Source of the DNA: Thalassia testudinum
Lineage: Eukaryota; Streptophyta; Magnoliopsida; Alismatales; Hydrocharitaceae
NCBI GenBank assembly: GCA_037157565.1
Contig: JAZHRO010000019.1
Coordinates: 22,817,001 to 22,881,000, forward strand
Reading direction: 5' to 3'
DNA: 64,000 bases
Shown here: positions 21,648-32,680 of the stretch, one piece after another
How positions within the stretch are numbered: position 1 is the first letter of the stretch
Layout: each line of letters begins with the position of its first letter
Notes under the pieces: model-generated
Database searches by the model: none
Told to the model about the DNA's origin: nothing
What the model saw: only the letters and a program-made list of their open reading frames with translations
Translations under genes and position numbers: made by a program

Positions 21648-23363
21648 TGAAAGTTCCCTACCAGGAGGGGTGACGTAATAAAATTTGCGGAAATAAAGCA
21701 ATCTCACAAAAATCAATCGCACAATGTACACAGGTATTTTTAGGTGGAAACCCAAACCGGGTGAAAACCACCACCTAACCCTCTCGAGTTAGGATTTTCC
21801 GATCAACCTAGTTGATCAAATCCACTAACCGAATCACTTTGAACGAGGGTGATTCAACCTCAATACAACCACGCTACAAGTACGAGGGTAGCGTTCCTCA
21901 ACCCCTTCTCTCCACGAGAAGGATTTTGTCCCACGAAGGAGACGGGAATTCGCAAAGCGAATACCCAACCGAAATACAAAGATAAAATAAAACAACAGTC
22001 CTATAGAGCCAACAAAATTAAACCTAGCTTCTATAGGAAATAGGAAACTCCCCTTTGCAAGGAGTGCGTCGACGATGACGCGGTGCGTGTGCCACGCGAT
22101 GGCGCTACGTCGCTCTCGTTATCAATAGCGGGAGAGCGGGCGCGCAAACTGTTTGATGCTCTCAAGATGTAGAGCTTGAGCTTGGAGAGCAAGAACTTCT
22201 TGGACACAAGAGTGTGAAAATGTGTAGCTAAGTGTATCCAAGTGTATTTCTAAGTGTCTCTTATGTTGTGTTTGTGTTACAAAGGTTCCCCTCTATTTAT
22301 AGAGGCCTTAGGAAGGCTTTGGAAGGCTTGGAAAAGCTTCCATAGCCGTTGGGTGCAAAGCCCAAGAGAATCAGGCCGAAATCAGGACAATGATTGCATT
22401 TGACAGGGTTATCAGACGTCTAACTCTGGCATCAGACGTCTGGAAGGCCACTTTAAGACGTCTGATTCCAAGGTCAGACGTCTGATTCTATGCGGGTTTC
22501 TCCCTGACTCGAATCAGATCTAAACAGGGTTTTTGTGCAAGTCCATCAGACGACATACAGGACGTCTGGTACTATGTCTGGACGTCTGGAAACCTACTTT
22601 TACTGTGGGAATTGATTTCCAAACATTGCAACGGCTAGAAAATCTCTGAGAAGAGATTTTGGGTCAGCCGAGGCAAAACGGTCATTTATCAGACGTCTGT
22701 AAAGTCCTATGGACGTCTGATAAGGCTCTAACGGTCATACTCTTGAGTGTCTTCTAAGCCAGCCAACGGTCCACTAACTGGACGTCTGGCAAAGTCATCA
22801 GACGTCTCCTAAGACGTCTGGTCTAAGGTCTGGACGTCTGATTTCATCAGACAGAACTAACTATGTCCAGCCTAACAGTTATCGGACGTCTGAAACACCA
22901 GTCAGACGTCTTAAAATTCTTTATAAGACGTCTGATTTTGGGATTAGACGTCTGGAAATGCTGTTTGAGCCCTATATTGGTTTTCTAAGTATTCTACAGA
23001 AAACCTAAGTATCCTAGGGTTGTGCAGGTGTTCCTAGGACTACTTTTAGGGTACTTTGAGGCTCTTTAACATAATGTTCTAAGGAATCAAAAAGAGCAAG
23101 AAAATAAATACAAGAGATACATGAAAGGATAAAAAAGAATCTATCCTATTCTTCTTGTCTTCCATCTCCAATCTTTCGCTCCACGCGATCCTCCTGTGTT
23201 TTCCGTCAAGCTCCTCCAATCCGTCCTGGATGCGAGCTTGAACTCCGTCTAAACACGTCCACATTTGCAATTGACCTGAAATCTAGGACTCAAATTGCAA
23301 ATGTTAAATAACACGTGTTTTGTTATCATCAAAACAAATGATCGTGGTGCTCTAGCACCAACA
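21648..23363 (-). repeat. Element C 5' LTR (minus orientation)
   Basis: 1716 bp, same length as 17857-19572 with every shared landmark offset by 3791. It contains the promoter for gag and is followed by the right CAAAT duplication (23364-23368). Confidence 0.94.
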
Positions 23364-23368
23364 CAAAT

Positions 23369-25304
23369 CACGCCCCATCCTTCTCTGATCACTTTCATAG
23401 GGTTCCTACATCCTCCACTAATTCTTTTTCATTTGAGGATTCTTACTCTGATCAGGCTGATTTGACTCAGCCAAACCCTAGCTATACACTTCCGCATCCT
23501 TTTGAGCTCCACAACATCTGGTGGGTATCGCATCTCTTGATCCATATCTATCAACCCGCCAAATTGATTGGGTTTGGGCAACATCATCAGCTTGCTGATC
23601 TAAACAAGCACTTGGTTGGACCAACTAGGCTTTTGATCAAGGTGCTTGTTCTACAAAACTCATATGATTTGACCACTCCCTCTCCATACCATTTTCTGCT
23701 TGGCTAAAGGCATTGAATTTAGCACTTAACGGGAGACAACCTGTCAATCCAAAAATCCTAAGATCCTTTTGATTATCCCTTTTGCACTTCACGTTTATTG
23801 CATTCTGAGTTCGATTTTAGAATAGTTGATCCCACCTTTGGTACTCGTATCAAAGCTTGAAATCTTCCGCAACAGTCATCCCAACCCGTTCGCCCACCGG
23901 TAATCCTGTTCCAATTCCTAAACCTTAATTGTTTCATACCCTCCATTTACAATGAGGACATTGCAAAACTTAGGCAGGGGGTGTTAGTGCAAACACACAA
24001 AAATTCACAGTTCTGAAGGGTTCTCACAAAAAAATACATATTCCAAAAAATCAAAAAAATACAAAATTGAAAAAGAATAAAAAAATGAAGGGAGGAAATT
24101 TTGAGTGAATTAACTGCATATCATCCTTGAGGAGGAAAAGGAGGGAGGTGATTTAAATGTCAAAAGGAGCACAATTTGAAAGAAAAAGTGATAGTGATTA
24201 GTAAACGATTAAGGAATCTACTAAGTTCTAGACCAAATCAAAAGAAAGAAATAAAAGACAAAAGTGCTAAGAGATATAGAGATTAGTATGAATGCTGATC
24301 TTAGGCCTCTTGGGCTGTGTTTAGGCTTAAAAATTCAAGTATTTGTTAAGATCTGGATAGTCCTCAAGAGGTTGAGGAAAATGCGAAGCTTAAGTATTAG
24401 GTCTATGGCTTAGGGATTATTCAGGCTCGTTAACTGACCTCTGGTTTGTGGGACTCGGTAACCTAAGCACCTTAATCCACACACAGTCTGGTTTAGTGTG
24501 CTTAAATATCAAAATCACGCAAAAGCGTTAATTCTATTCTGAAAAGGTACCTAGATTAAGGCTGGCTTATAAACACAAGTTGAGTTGGATGAGTTCCCGA
24601 CACGGAGAGGCAGGAAATTCCCCTCGAAGATGTGCAATAACATATCATCTCCTCGGTGCTTATCTCCTAGGATATCTAAATATCCTACCATGGCCACGTA
24701 AGCACCTTGTGCTGGTTCAGGTGCCATGGGCAGGAGTATCCCAAAATGTCGATTGCCAGTGTCTGAATTTAGCTACAAAATGCCATCGGTGGCACTATCT
24801 CGAAGTGTCGAAAGCCAAGGTTCTGGGGTTGCCATGGGCAATGCTATCCCGAAGCATCGAAAGCTAAGGGCCCTGAGAGGATTGATGGTGGGAGCTAGGA
24901 ATCTGATATAGACCATGTTGTAAAGCTAATCTAAAGCTAGAAATAAAGAAAAGAGAGAGAAAAGTCTCCAAAAATACAAAAAAATGTTCTATCTCTCTCT
25001 TACAAAAATGCACTACAAACTGAACCAAGACTAAAATTATTTTAAGCACTGGTGCTTTAACCACGGAGTTCAACGAACCTTAGGTTAGTTCTTGTGGGCC
25101 TTAGAAACCTTCGTGGAAAACTAAGGCTAAAGCTGGTCAGGTCCAGATCTTGGTTGGTACTTAAGTACCTATAGGCCTACTATTGGCATTCTAACCTAAT
25201 CTACAAAACAAAGCACACATCAGAGATCAAAACATATGGTCTAGAATTTGAGTTAATTCCATGAGATTTTGCAAAGGGACTAGCAAAAGTTAGGCATGGG
25301 TGTA
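23369..25304 (+). other. Element B 3' untranslated region
   Basis: Resumes the B body interrupted at 17856. No gene is supported; the 81-codon ORF at 23462 has no match I know. Landmarks shared with element A: TTAACGGGAGACAACCTGTC (23726-23745), an internal polypurine-like AGGCAGGGGGTG (23972-23983), an A-rich stretch, the palindrome at 24669-24686, tandem CCATGGGC repeats (about 24722-24875) and the polypurine tract GGCATGGGTGTA just before the 3' LTR. Confidence 0.78.
24669..24875 (+). repeat. Palindrome and tandem repeats in element B 3' region
   Basis: AGGATATCTAAATATCCT (24669-24686) differs by one base from the element A palindrome. Repeats headed GCCATGGGC or GCCATCGGTGGC follow, with TC, GAA, TGTCGA and GCCA words in the same order as in A. 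Confidence 0.72.
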
Positions 25305-27642
25305 TGATGATAATGCCATCATCATCCATAACTAGCTTTATTTAGTCATATTCCATCTTTAAATGTGCCTACATAACTGCTAGAGACCCCTAATTCATTG
25401 CATAATCATTCTGAGAGAGACAAGAAAATAAGGTTAAAACTGCAATTGTACCATCATATCATGGATGCAGAATAACTGTGTGTTTCTCCAAGGGTTAATT
25501 AAGGGTCAAATGATCTTAAGAGTCTAACAAGTGGGTTAGAATAGACAGAAAAGGATTTTTGTACATTTCAAGAATTAAATGACTTCCGAAACCCTAAAAC
25601 AGACCTGCTTAAATAACTGAGGTTCTGGTCATGATAAAATTCACCTAAACCCTCTAATCAATCAATCCCTTTTCATGCGAATCCTTGAGGAGATTCCTTC
25701 CAATCAATCAATCAATCCCTTCCAAAATTGGAAGGGAGATTCCTTGAGGAGTTCTATTTCCATTGAATCCGATCTTGAGCCCCAAAACCTTCCCAATCTC
25801 TCATGCGAATGCATAAGATATTCGGGTATCTTTAGGTTTCCAACTCTGATCAGCCTTCCAAGCTTGGGAAGCTTGCTTCCCAAGTCTAACCAATCCTTGA
25901 GGCATATATAAGGATCCCTTAGGCTCGGCCGAACTTTTCAGCAAGGTTTTGGGCCAGAAACATCTTCCTAACCCTACCTCCGGCCTCGCTCCAACCAAGC
26001 TCTGATGAGCCTCTTCCTCCGTCGTCTCTGGCCTCCCAACTGCCAACTTGGGAGTGTCAATATCTTCGTCTCCTTCGTCCGCTCCTCGACTACCAAATCA
26101 GGAGATGTTCCTACCCATTCTTCCTCACCATCCCCCATCGAAGAATTCATCTTCTCCGTCACCAGCATGCCAAAATCGACGTGGATCTCCCACCTTTTGT
26201 CCACTTAGAATAGCTAGTTAGGTCTCTCTAGGTTCCTAGTTTAGTTTCCTATTCAAAAATCCAAAAATAACCCTCGACGCCGCCGTTCATCCTCGTCTTC
26301 CCCTTCTCCAATCGAACCTCTAACGAGGCATCCCCATCACTACACCCATCCATCAGCCTCGCCGACCACCTCATAACCTTCGCCTCATCCTCTCGCACAA
26401 AAACCCTTTCATTATCTCTCCATTTGCTCACCCTAACCATCCACCAAACTGCCCATCACCGACCACCCTCTACAGGCCGCCATCCTCCAAAAGACCGTCA
26501 CCATCATCTCCGCCGTGCCACGGCAAAGCTAAGGAGCCATTTAACTAGGGCCTTCGAGATCGTATTCGTGTTTCAGGTCTTCGCTGGTTTGCTGCCGCTG
26601 CCGCCATCATCCCCGACCACGACCGAGCTCCTCCTCCGTCGAGATGACCTGGTGCCACTCTCAATCAACACGACTATGTCCCAGGATCTACTCCAGGTCT
26701 TGGATTAAAGACCTCAAGCCGCGGCCACTGCCAATTGAAGCAGACTTCCACCTCTAGCTGCTGCCTGCTGTGCGTGAAGGAAGGTGTGGGACTTTAGTCC
26801 CACATCTGTTGCTGAAGACCAGATGCAGTGACTTAAATTGGTTTTCTGCTTCCAAGTTATCGCCTCAATTAACACAGAGGAGTGAGGTACCCCGCCACCC
26901 CTTCACATTCGCCTCGCTCATGACACTATGCATGCAGGCCTGGCACCGACCCGACCCCCTTAACATGCACACACCTCAGCTGCAACCCACGCCCATAGCC
27001 CTGGTCTGATTGCCCGGTACTGTGCAAGGCTCTGGGAGAGCGGAACCTAGAGAGAGAGAGAGCGGGGGTCAGGGGGTTTTGCTTCAAAGGGTACTTAACA
27101 CTTAGCAAAATCAAGCTCCCTCCCTCTGTGTGTGAAGAAGGAAAGCTAAGAGGAAAAGGAAGAAGAGCAGAAGCAGAAGGAGAGAAAGAACTAAAGAAGA
27201 AGTATAATGTCCTCTTGGCACTGTAGCAAGGCTGATTTAAGCCGTCTAATTAAGTGCCTTGTCATCTGATGAAGTGCACTGTGCACTAAAGTTTGCATGG
27301 TTAAACTGTTCATTTATTTATATTATTAAGTAACTATTATATGTGCATCTAAGCTAATAATTGGTGATTAAAATCACCATTATTTTGTCTTAGATGACTT
27401 TTTGTCTCAAAAAATTCTTGATATACTCATGTGCTACATTGATTATTAGTTTTGAGTAATTGTTATCATTAATTGTGCTCATTTACATTATTTATTAAGA
27501 TAAGTGATTGAATTCCTATTTTCTCCCAGCGAACGACCTCAGACTTTTATTCGAGTATAAATTTTATCTATTGTTCGAGCTATTTTTGAGGATTTATTAC
27601 TACAACGAATGCATCTTTCAAAAACCTCATATCAGATCCACA
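25305..27642 (+). repeat. Element B 3' LTR
   Basis: About 2338 bp from TGATGATAATGCC to AGATCCACA. From 26484 on it matches the two parts of the 5' LTR, and at 27544-27548 it shows the intact CTTTT site that element A used. The first bases resemble the start of A-type LTRs, with an inverted repeat near the terminus. Confidence 0.88.
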
Positions 27643-28611
27643 GGGAGGAACGACTGCAATAAATTCCCTGGTATGTAGCCATCATTTTCGCAGAAACATT
27701 CGTGGAATCAATTCAAGGAATATGCTACTCTGAATGTAACTTTCAATTTCATGAGAAGTTAAGGTTGATTTATGTAAATTCCACGTCAAAAATCAAGCTC
27801 CCAAAAATATGTAGATGATGCATGCGTAGTGGCATGTCATGTAATTTTTAATTGCATGAATACCAAATTGCAAATCTGAATCCAATTTCTATGCAAAATG
27901 AGATGAAGAACAATAGCCGAACAAATACAAGAAAGAACAAGTGTCAGGCCACAATTTCACCACAATAAATTAATTAGAAAAATAATTGAATAGTTGTTCA
28001 CAATGGCATGTTTGGTAAATTTTAATACCACTCAAAACAGAGCATTTGCTCTGTCTCTTGCTCGCACACAGGAAGGAATGTCGGCGAGCTATTGACATGT
28101 GAGGGAGGTCAACGACGACGAGGCCAATCCGATGGAGGTTGCAGCGTCGACGGAGGCGACCGAAGGTGGCCGATCAGTGGAGAAGAATCTTGCCAATGGT
28201 GGCCTGTCCGTGCATGCTCATGGACCGTGGCTGGCGCAGCTGAGGACTTGGTCGTGTTCGCGGCGTCAAGGGGAAGTCAGTGGCATGGTTGGTGAGAAGA
28301 ATCGGGGCCTGTGGTGATGGCTGCACGGAAGTAGACCGACGTGAAGTTTCGGTTACTTCCTGTTGGTTGGCGAAGAAGATGAAGAAGAAGGAGAAGCTGG
28401 CTTACATGCGCAGGGGTGGAAATGTGCGCACGCATGGATGGTGGTGTGAGCATGGGCATCGATGGCTGGTGCGCTCGGTGAGGGGCACGTGCGGTGGGTG
28501 CAAGGTTGAGCAGTGGTGGTGTTGGTGTGGGAAGGAAGAAGGTGGTGAAGGTGGCTTGCTCTATAGGTGGAAAAGAGGAAGAAGAAGAAGGGAAACAGAG
28601 AAAAGGAGAGG
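27643..28611. other. Sequence between elements B and D
   Basis: 27643-28070 is AT-rich with nothing recognised. 28077-28611 is GC-rich with overlapping ORFs on both strands (28099-28317 plus, 28277-28630 minus). The plus-strand ORFs are short and the minus one is a low-complexity Ser/Pro/His string, so none is called. This stretch is the left flank of the site D entered; the right flank resumes at 39293. Confidence 0.6.
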
Positions 28612-29217
28612 GTGGGTGATGTAAACACATTTACACTAGTTAAGATGTCTATTTATGCATGTTCTTAAGCATAGGATTGCATTGCATGCTATAAATATTG
28701 CATAACATGCATCATCTTGCATTTAGAGTAGTTTGAATAAAATGGAGGTTAATTGTCTCCTTTTATGTGCTTGGACAGGGCAAATATTTTATCAGGGCCT
28801 CGGATCAAGGATCCAACTGTATGGATGTGATCAGGGCGACGATTGGAGTTCAACGACTCCAAGATCGCCCTAATCAGACATCCGTAGCATCAAATAGTGA
28901 TCGAGGAACCCTAGAAGATCAAGGGCCAGGATGGTGCAAATCTGCACTTCAAATGACAAATCCGACCGCACGGATGAATTCGGATCGACGATCGCAGCCC
29001 AACAATACAAAAATCAAGTCAAACCGACATCCGTGGCACCATCTACAACATCCAGAAGATGGACGGCCAAGATGGCGCCACGTGGTGCCATCCCGGCCGC
29101 GCAAACGGCCGCATACATTTTCTAAAGACCCCGCACCCGCTCCCTCTCCGCCGTTGGATCTCGATCCAACGGCTGTGGTCAGCCGCACCAAAAAGCACCC
29201 GCTCGACCATCCACGCC

Positions 29218-29283
29218 TCGTAGCGCAGCAGTCGAGTGCGCTTACGCGAGCTGCGGGCGCGGGTTCGAACCGCAGTGAAGGGG
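29218..29283 (+). ncRNA. tRNA-like segment with A and B boxes inside the D LTR
   Basis: TAGCGCAGCAGTCG (from 29221) resembles an RNA polymerase III A box with its D arm. GGTTCGAACCG (29262-29272) matches the B box core and T arm. The spacing suits a tRNA-derived or SINE-head sequence. The 3' LTR has TAGCGTAGCGGTCGAGCGCG at 38127 and a decayed GGTTCAAACAG at 38168. No complete cloverleaf with CCA-end pairing is evident, so it is not called a tRNA gene. Confidence 0.45.
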
Positions 29284-29436
29284 AGGAAGGCACGGGCGAG
29301 CGAGCGCGGGCGGGCGTTGGATCTTGATTGGACGGCCGTTTGCACTCAATTGAGATCTGGCGCGATTGAATGCGCGGCGTCACGCGGCATCACACGCGCC
29401 AGGCGGGCGCACAGCGAGCGGGTCAAGCACGTCTTA

Positions 29437-29464
29437 AGCCGTCCGATCTCGCGATCGGACGGCT
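29437..29464. repeat. Perfect inverted repeat in the D 5' LTR
   Basis: Arms AGCCGTCCGATC and GATCGGACGGCT are separated by TCGC. Related but decayed forms lie near 30597-30627 and 38337-38372. Confidence 0.7.
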
Positions 29465-29630
29465 GAGATCTAGTGAACGTGCGTGGGCGTTGAGGAAGCG
29501 GGCAGCTGAGGAGGCGCACGTGGGCGCGAGTGCTACGCCCACGTTGGGGGCTTTAGTGATGGATTTATCCAAAGACCCCTCATTTATTATTTTAAAGATG
29601 TAATGACCATTTTGCCCCCACTCCTTGCAA

Positions 29631-29640
29631 CTATAAAAAG
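29631..29640 (+). promoter_or_regulatory. TATA box, element D 5' LTR, first copy
   Basis: CTATAAAAAG in the setting CTCCTTGCAACTATAAAAAG. The same setting recurs at 30793-30802 in the duplicated part of this LTR and at 38543-38552 in the 3' LTR, both as CTATAAAAGG. Confidence 0.75.
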
Positions 29641-30137
29641 AGATCCCCTCAATACGAAATTATCATCCCTTCCTTCTCTTCTCTGCCTCTCCAAAGCTCA
29701 AGAGAAGCTTGTCCCACACCCGGGATGCTTCTCGCGAGATAAAGTCCAAATTTTCGTCCCCCTTCGGAAGTGGATCCCGCGACGACGACGGCGTGCTGCT
29801 CTGTTCCTGTTCTTCTACTTCGTCCTCCTTTGTCCTGCTTCATCCTCCTTCGTCTAGGCATCGTCCCGTCCGGCTCGTCCTCCAAGCGATCGTCGAGGAG
29901 GATTTCTCTCTCCCTATTCTTTTTACTGCTTTCTAGTATAGATTTACTGCTTTTTAGAATAGTTCTGCTCGTCCTCCAAGCGATCGTCGAGGAGGACATT
30001 TCCCCCTCCATTTTTTTAATGCTTTCTAGAGTAAATTTATCGCTTTCTAGTGCAATTGTTTTATGCTTTCTAGTTGTAATGAACAGTCTCCCTAATTTAT
30101 AAATTCTCTGTTTATTCTACATCTCATATGTAATTTA

Positions 30138-30440
30138 TTGAGCTGGGTTTTGGACAACCGGTCGATGAGCTGTTACCATCGACAACTTGCCAGCCATACT
30201 CGTGCGGCGAAGTGTGGCTTATTTCTTTCTTTCTTTTCTCCTTTTTTTTCTTTTTTAAGTAGGTGGCTTCCCTGGTCTGAGATTTACCTAAAGGTACAAA
30301 AAAGAGAAAGATCCAGTGACTGGGCTCTGGACAACCTACCTAGGGGTTGTTACCCACAATAACTTGCTAGCCATATCACCCTAGAAGGTTCATTAGCTAC
30401 CCAATTTCCATTAAATTTGCCGAACAATGAGTCAGTGAAA
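30138..30440 (-). repeat. Inverted copy of element D internal sequence inside its 5' LTR
   Basis: Reverse complement of about 36645-36960, including the GAGCTGGGTTTTGGACAAC, AACTTGCCAGCCATA and CCTAGAAGGTTCATTAGCTA words. Substitutions are spread evenly, so the rearrangement is not new. Confidence 0.8.
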
Positions 30441-31509
30441 AGATAGTGATCTCACGATCGGACGCCCAATCAATCGCACGATCGCGATCCAACGGCCACG
30501 TGCGCTCAATCAAGATGACGTGGCCACGCACGCCCACACGTCACGCGGGATTGCACGCGGGCAGGTGCGCACTGAGGAGCGGACGAAGGCGCAACTTAAA
30601 CTGTCCAATCTCACGATCGGACGGCTGAGAGCTGGACGTGCACGTGCGTTACGCGTGAGGAGGTGAGCAGGCCCGCTCGCGCCGCCAATGAAGGCCACGT
30701 TTGGACCTTTAGCGATGATTTTTTCCATCACTAAAGGTTCTGAATTAATGTTTTTAGCGTTGTAATGACCAAATTGCCACCACTCCTTGCAACTATAAAA
30801 GGAGACCCCCTCCATATGAAATTCTCATCCCTTCCTTCTCTTCTCTCCCTCTCCAAAGCTCAAGAGAAGCTTGTCCCACACCTAGGATGCTTCTCACGAG
30901 ATAAAGTCAATTTTTCATCCCCCTTTTAGAAGCAGATCCCAAAACGATGACGACGTGCTGCCCCGTTCCTGTTCTTCCACTTTGTCCTCCTTCGTCTTGC
31001 ACCGTCCTCCTTCGTCCAGGTGTCGTTCCATCCAGCACATCCTCCAAGCAACCGTCGAGGAGGATATCTCTCTCCCCATTCTTTTTTCTGCTTTCTAGAA
31101 TAGATTTACTACTTTCTAGAGTAGATTTATTGCTTTCTAGTATAATCATTTCCCAGCTTTCTAGTCGTAATATTTAGTGTAATGAACAATCCTTTCGATA
31201 ATGAATTCCATGTGCATTCTATATCTCTTTTGATTTTTGTTTGTATTATTCTCTCTCTCTTATTCTCGCTCTCTCTCTCTCTTCTATTTATTATAAATAG
31301 TTAGATAGTTCTAATCAATGAATTTACTTTGTGACAAATAAAATAAACGCGTGTTTTTAAATCAAACGTCCGCCTCCCTGTGTTCAACCTGGGATTTCTA
31401 TTCCATTAAAAATTTTATTTGTTGAACACAAGTTCTTTGCTTTCATACTACGATGATAGGTTTTTCAAAAACCAAACACGTTAGCGTAGCAACCCGACGT
31501 TCAAAATTT

Positions 31510-31555
31510 TGGCTCCGTTGCCGGGGATTCAACATTTTGGCGCCATTGCTGGGGA
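31510..31555 (+). other. Two tandem tRNA-Asp-type primer-binding sites (element D)
   Basis: TGGCTCCGTTGCCGGGGA (31510-31527) and TGGCGCCATTGCTGGGGA (31538-31555), 28 bp apart, the second preceded by TTCAACATTT as at an LTR end. Each has one or two mismatches to the tRNA-Asp complement. Confidence 0.82.
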
Positions 31556-32680
31556 GGCGACGCTATTTGATTTTTTTTTTTGCATTTTCAAACTTACGAA
31601 TCATTTACCTCACTTCTCCCCTTTCTTATTGTGATTGCTGGTACTCTTTTGAGACGAGCAACATCGGTAGATTGGAGTAAAGTGCTGTAGAAGGTTTTGT
31701 AAGTTATCCCCCACTTCCCACGCATTAGTTTTCATTCCACCACATAATAACACAAACATCAACCAACCTAGGTGTTCTTATAAACTCTAAGGTTAGATTG
31801 TTTGTTCTTTGACACCTACACCCGCCCCAACCTCCACATTGAAAAGGAAAAATATAAAAAGAAATCTCACAGAGGTACACAACCTCATCTGATTTTCAAA
31901 CTCAACCGGTAAACCGATCTTTGGAGCCGGTACACACATTCAAACACATAATTGAGTAGAAATCAGATTAGGTAATCACTTGTGTGCCTAATTAAGTGGT
32001 GCAACAGGCCAATTATTTGAGTTGATTGGGCCGCACCACTTCAATTAAAATCAACTCATCAAGTAGCTACCACTTAGGTTCAACTATTAGGGATTTACCA
32101 AGCACTCCACATTCTTTTAAGTTTTAAAGGAAAACATCTTCACCTGTGCTTTCAAAACCTGGTGTGCCAACAAAACTTGTTTGAAAACACCTAAAGTTGA
32201 ATCCTAAATGCTACTAAGCAAGATTTGAACCTTAAATTTACCGTATCAAAAATAATCTTGCTTGAAAATCACATGTTGTGCACGCACACACAAATCAATC
32301 AATCATTAAGGGCACAACCCATATAAAGGGTCCATCACATTCCAAAGCACATTCAAACCTAGCCCTAAATAAAATAGAGTAGACGTTGGCCTTAAGGATT
32401 CGACTCGCTCTTCAGAGCCCAGAACGTGATTATTTTCGATTAGTCTGTTTCTACTATTCAATCTGATGTCTAGCTAGGGGAGTATAATCAAATGATCACG
32501 ATTGGGGGGTACACTAGGAACTGGAGCCACAAGCCGAAGGAACAACCTTCTCCCCAGTCCCTCCTTCTAACTAGGTGGATTGAATAGACAAAAGTAGACC
32601 AAATCGTTCCTTTATCTTAAGATGGGTTTTGGGAGTCTGTAGGTCTTTAGGCTATCCCACTTAAGGATAGGTTTGATTGT
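31556..32680 (+). other. Element D untranslated leader
   Basis: No gene. 32090-32390 matches the element E leader (minus strand, about 43050-43400) in several words: GGAAAACATCTTCAC, GGTGTGCC, AATCAATCATTAAGGGCACAACCCAT and CCATCACATTC. It does not resemble the A/B leader block. Confidence 0.7.

Larger units (their letters stand above)
17857..23363 (-). mobile_element. Element C: gag-only, Sirevirus-like Ty1/copia element (TR-GAG type), recent
   Basis: 5507 bp on the minus strand, flanked by CAAAT (17852-17856 and 23364-23368). LTRs at 17857-19572 and 21648-23363 are both 1716 bp at a constant offset of 3791, with no difference seen in the lines I compared. In minus-strand order: 5' LTR, initiator-Met primer site, gag, a series of polypurine tracts, 3' LTR. 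There is no protease, integrase, reverse transcriptase or RNase H. Multiple polypurine tracts, palindrome-rich LTRs and this kind of Gag are Sirevirus traits. Gag-only elements with long LTRs are described in plants as TR-GAG. Near-identical LTRs mean recent movement, with enzymes supplied from elsewhere. Confidence 0.93.
1..27642 (+). mobile_element. Element B: non-autonomous Athila-like LTR retrotransposon, split by two nested insertions
   Basis: The outermost element of the left nest. Its 3' LTR is at 25305-27642. Bases 1-1083 match that LTR from about 26484 onward and the match resumes at 14821-14923, so the 5' LTR is cut by the window edge and interrupted by element A. Inside are two tRNA-Asp-type primer sites, a leader, an acidic ORF of unknown function, and a post-ORF block containing TTAACGGGAGACAACCTGTC that element A shares. 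Element C sits within the body (17857-23363). No protease, reverse transcriptase or integrase is visible, so mobility would have depended on enzymes from a relative such as A. The target duplication cannot be checked because the left end lies outside the window. Confidence 0.85.
28617..31505 (+). repeat. Element D 5' LTR, rearranged (about 2.9 kb against 1.8 kb)
   Basis: Three parts. 28617-30137 matches the start and middle of the 3' LTR (37523 to about 39008). 30138-30440 matches the element's own internal sequence at about 36645-36960 in the opposite orientation. 30441-31505 matches the middle and end of the LTR again, at lower identity. The promoter region is therefore present twice, with TATA boxes at 29631 and 30793. 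Confidence 0.82.

Noticed and set aside
28277..28630. 117-codon minus-strand Ser/Pro ORF between B and D
   Set aside because: Low-complexity reverse of a GC-rich stretch; its end runs into the D LTR, so it cannot be an old gene frame.
29218..29283. Functional tRNA gene
   Set aside because: Only A and B box-like parts are present; acceptor stem and anticodon arm cannot be drawn.
28767..29327. 186-codon plus-strand ORF in the D 5' LTR
   Set aside because: The same stretch in the 3' LTR stops earlier; the composition is that of the LTR.
31247..31290. CT microsatellite as a regulatory element
   Set aside because: Plain simple repeat; a shorter form occurs at the same place in the 3' LTR (about 39030-39065).
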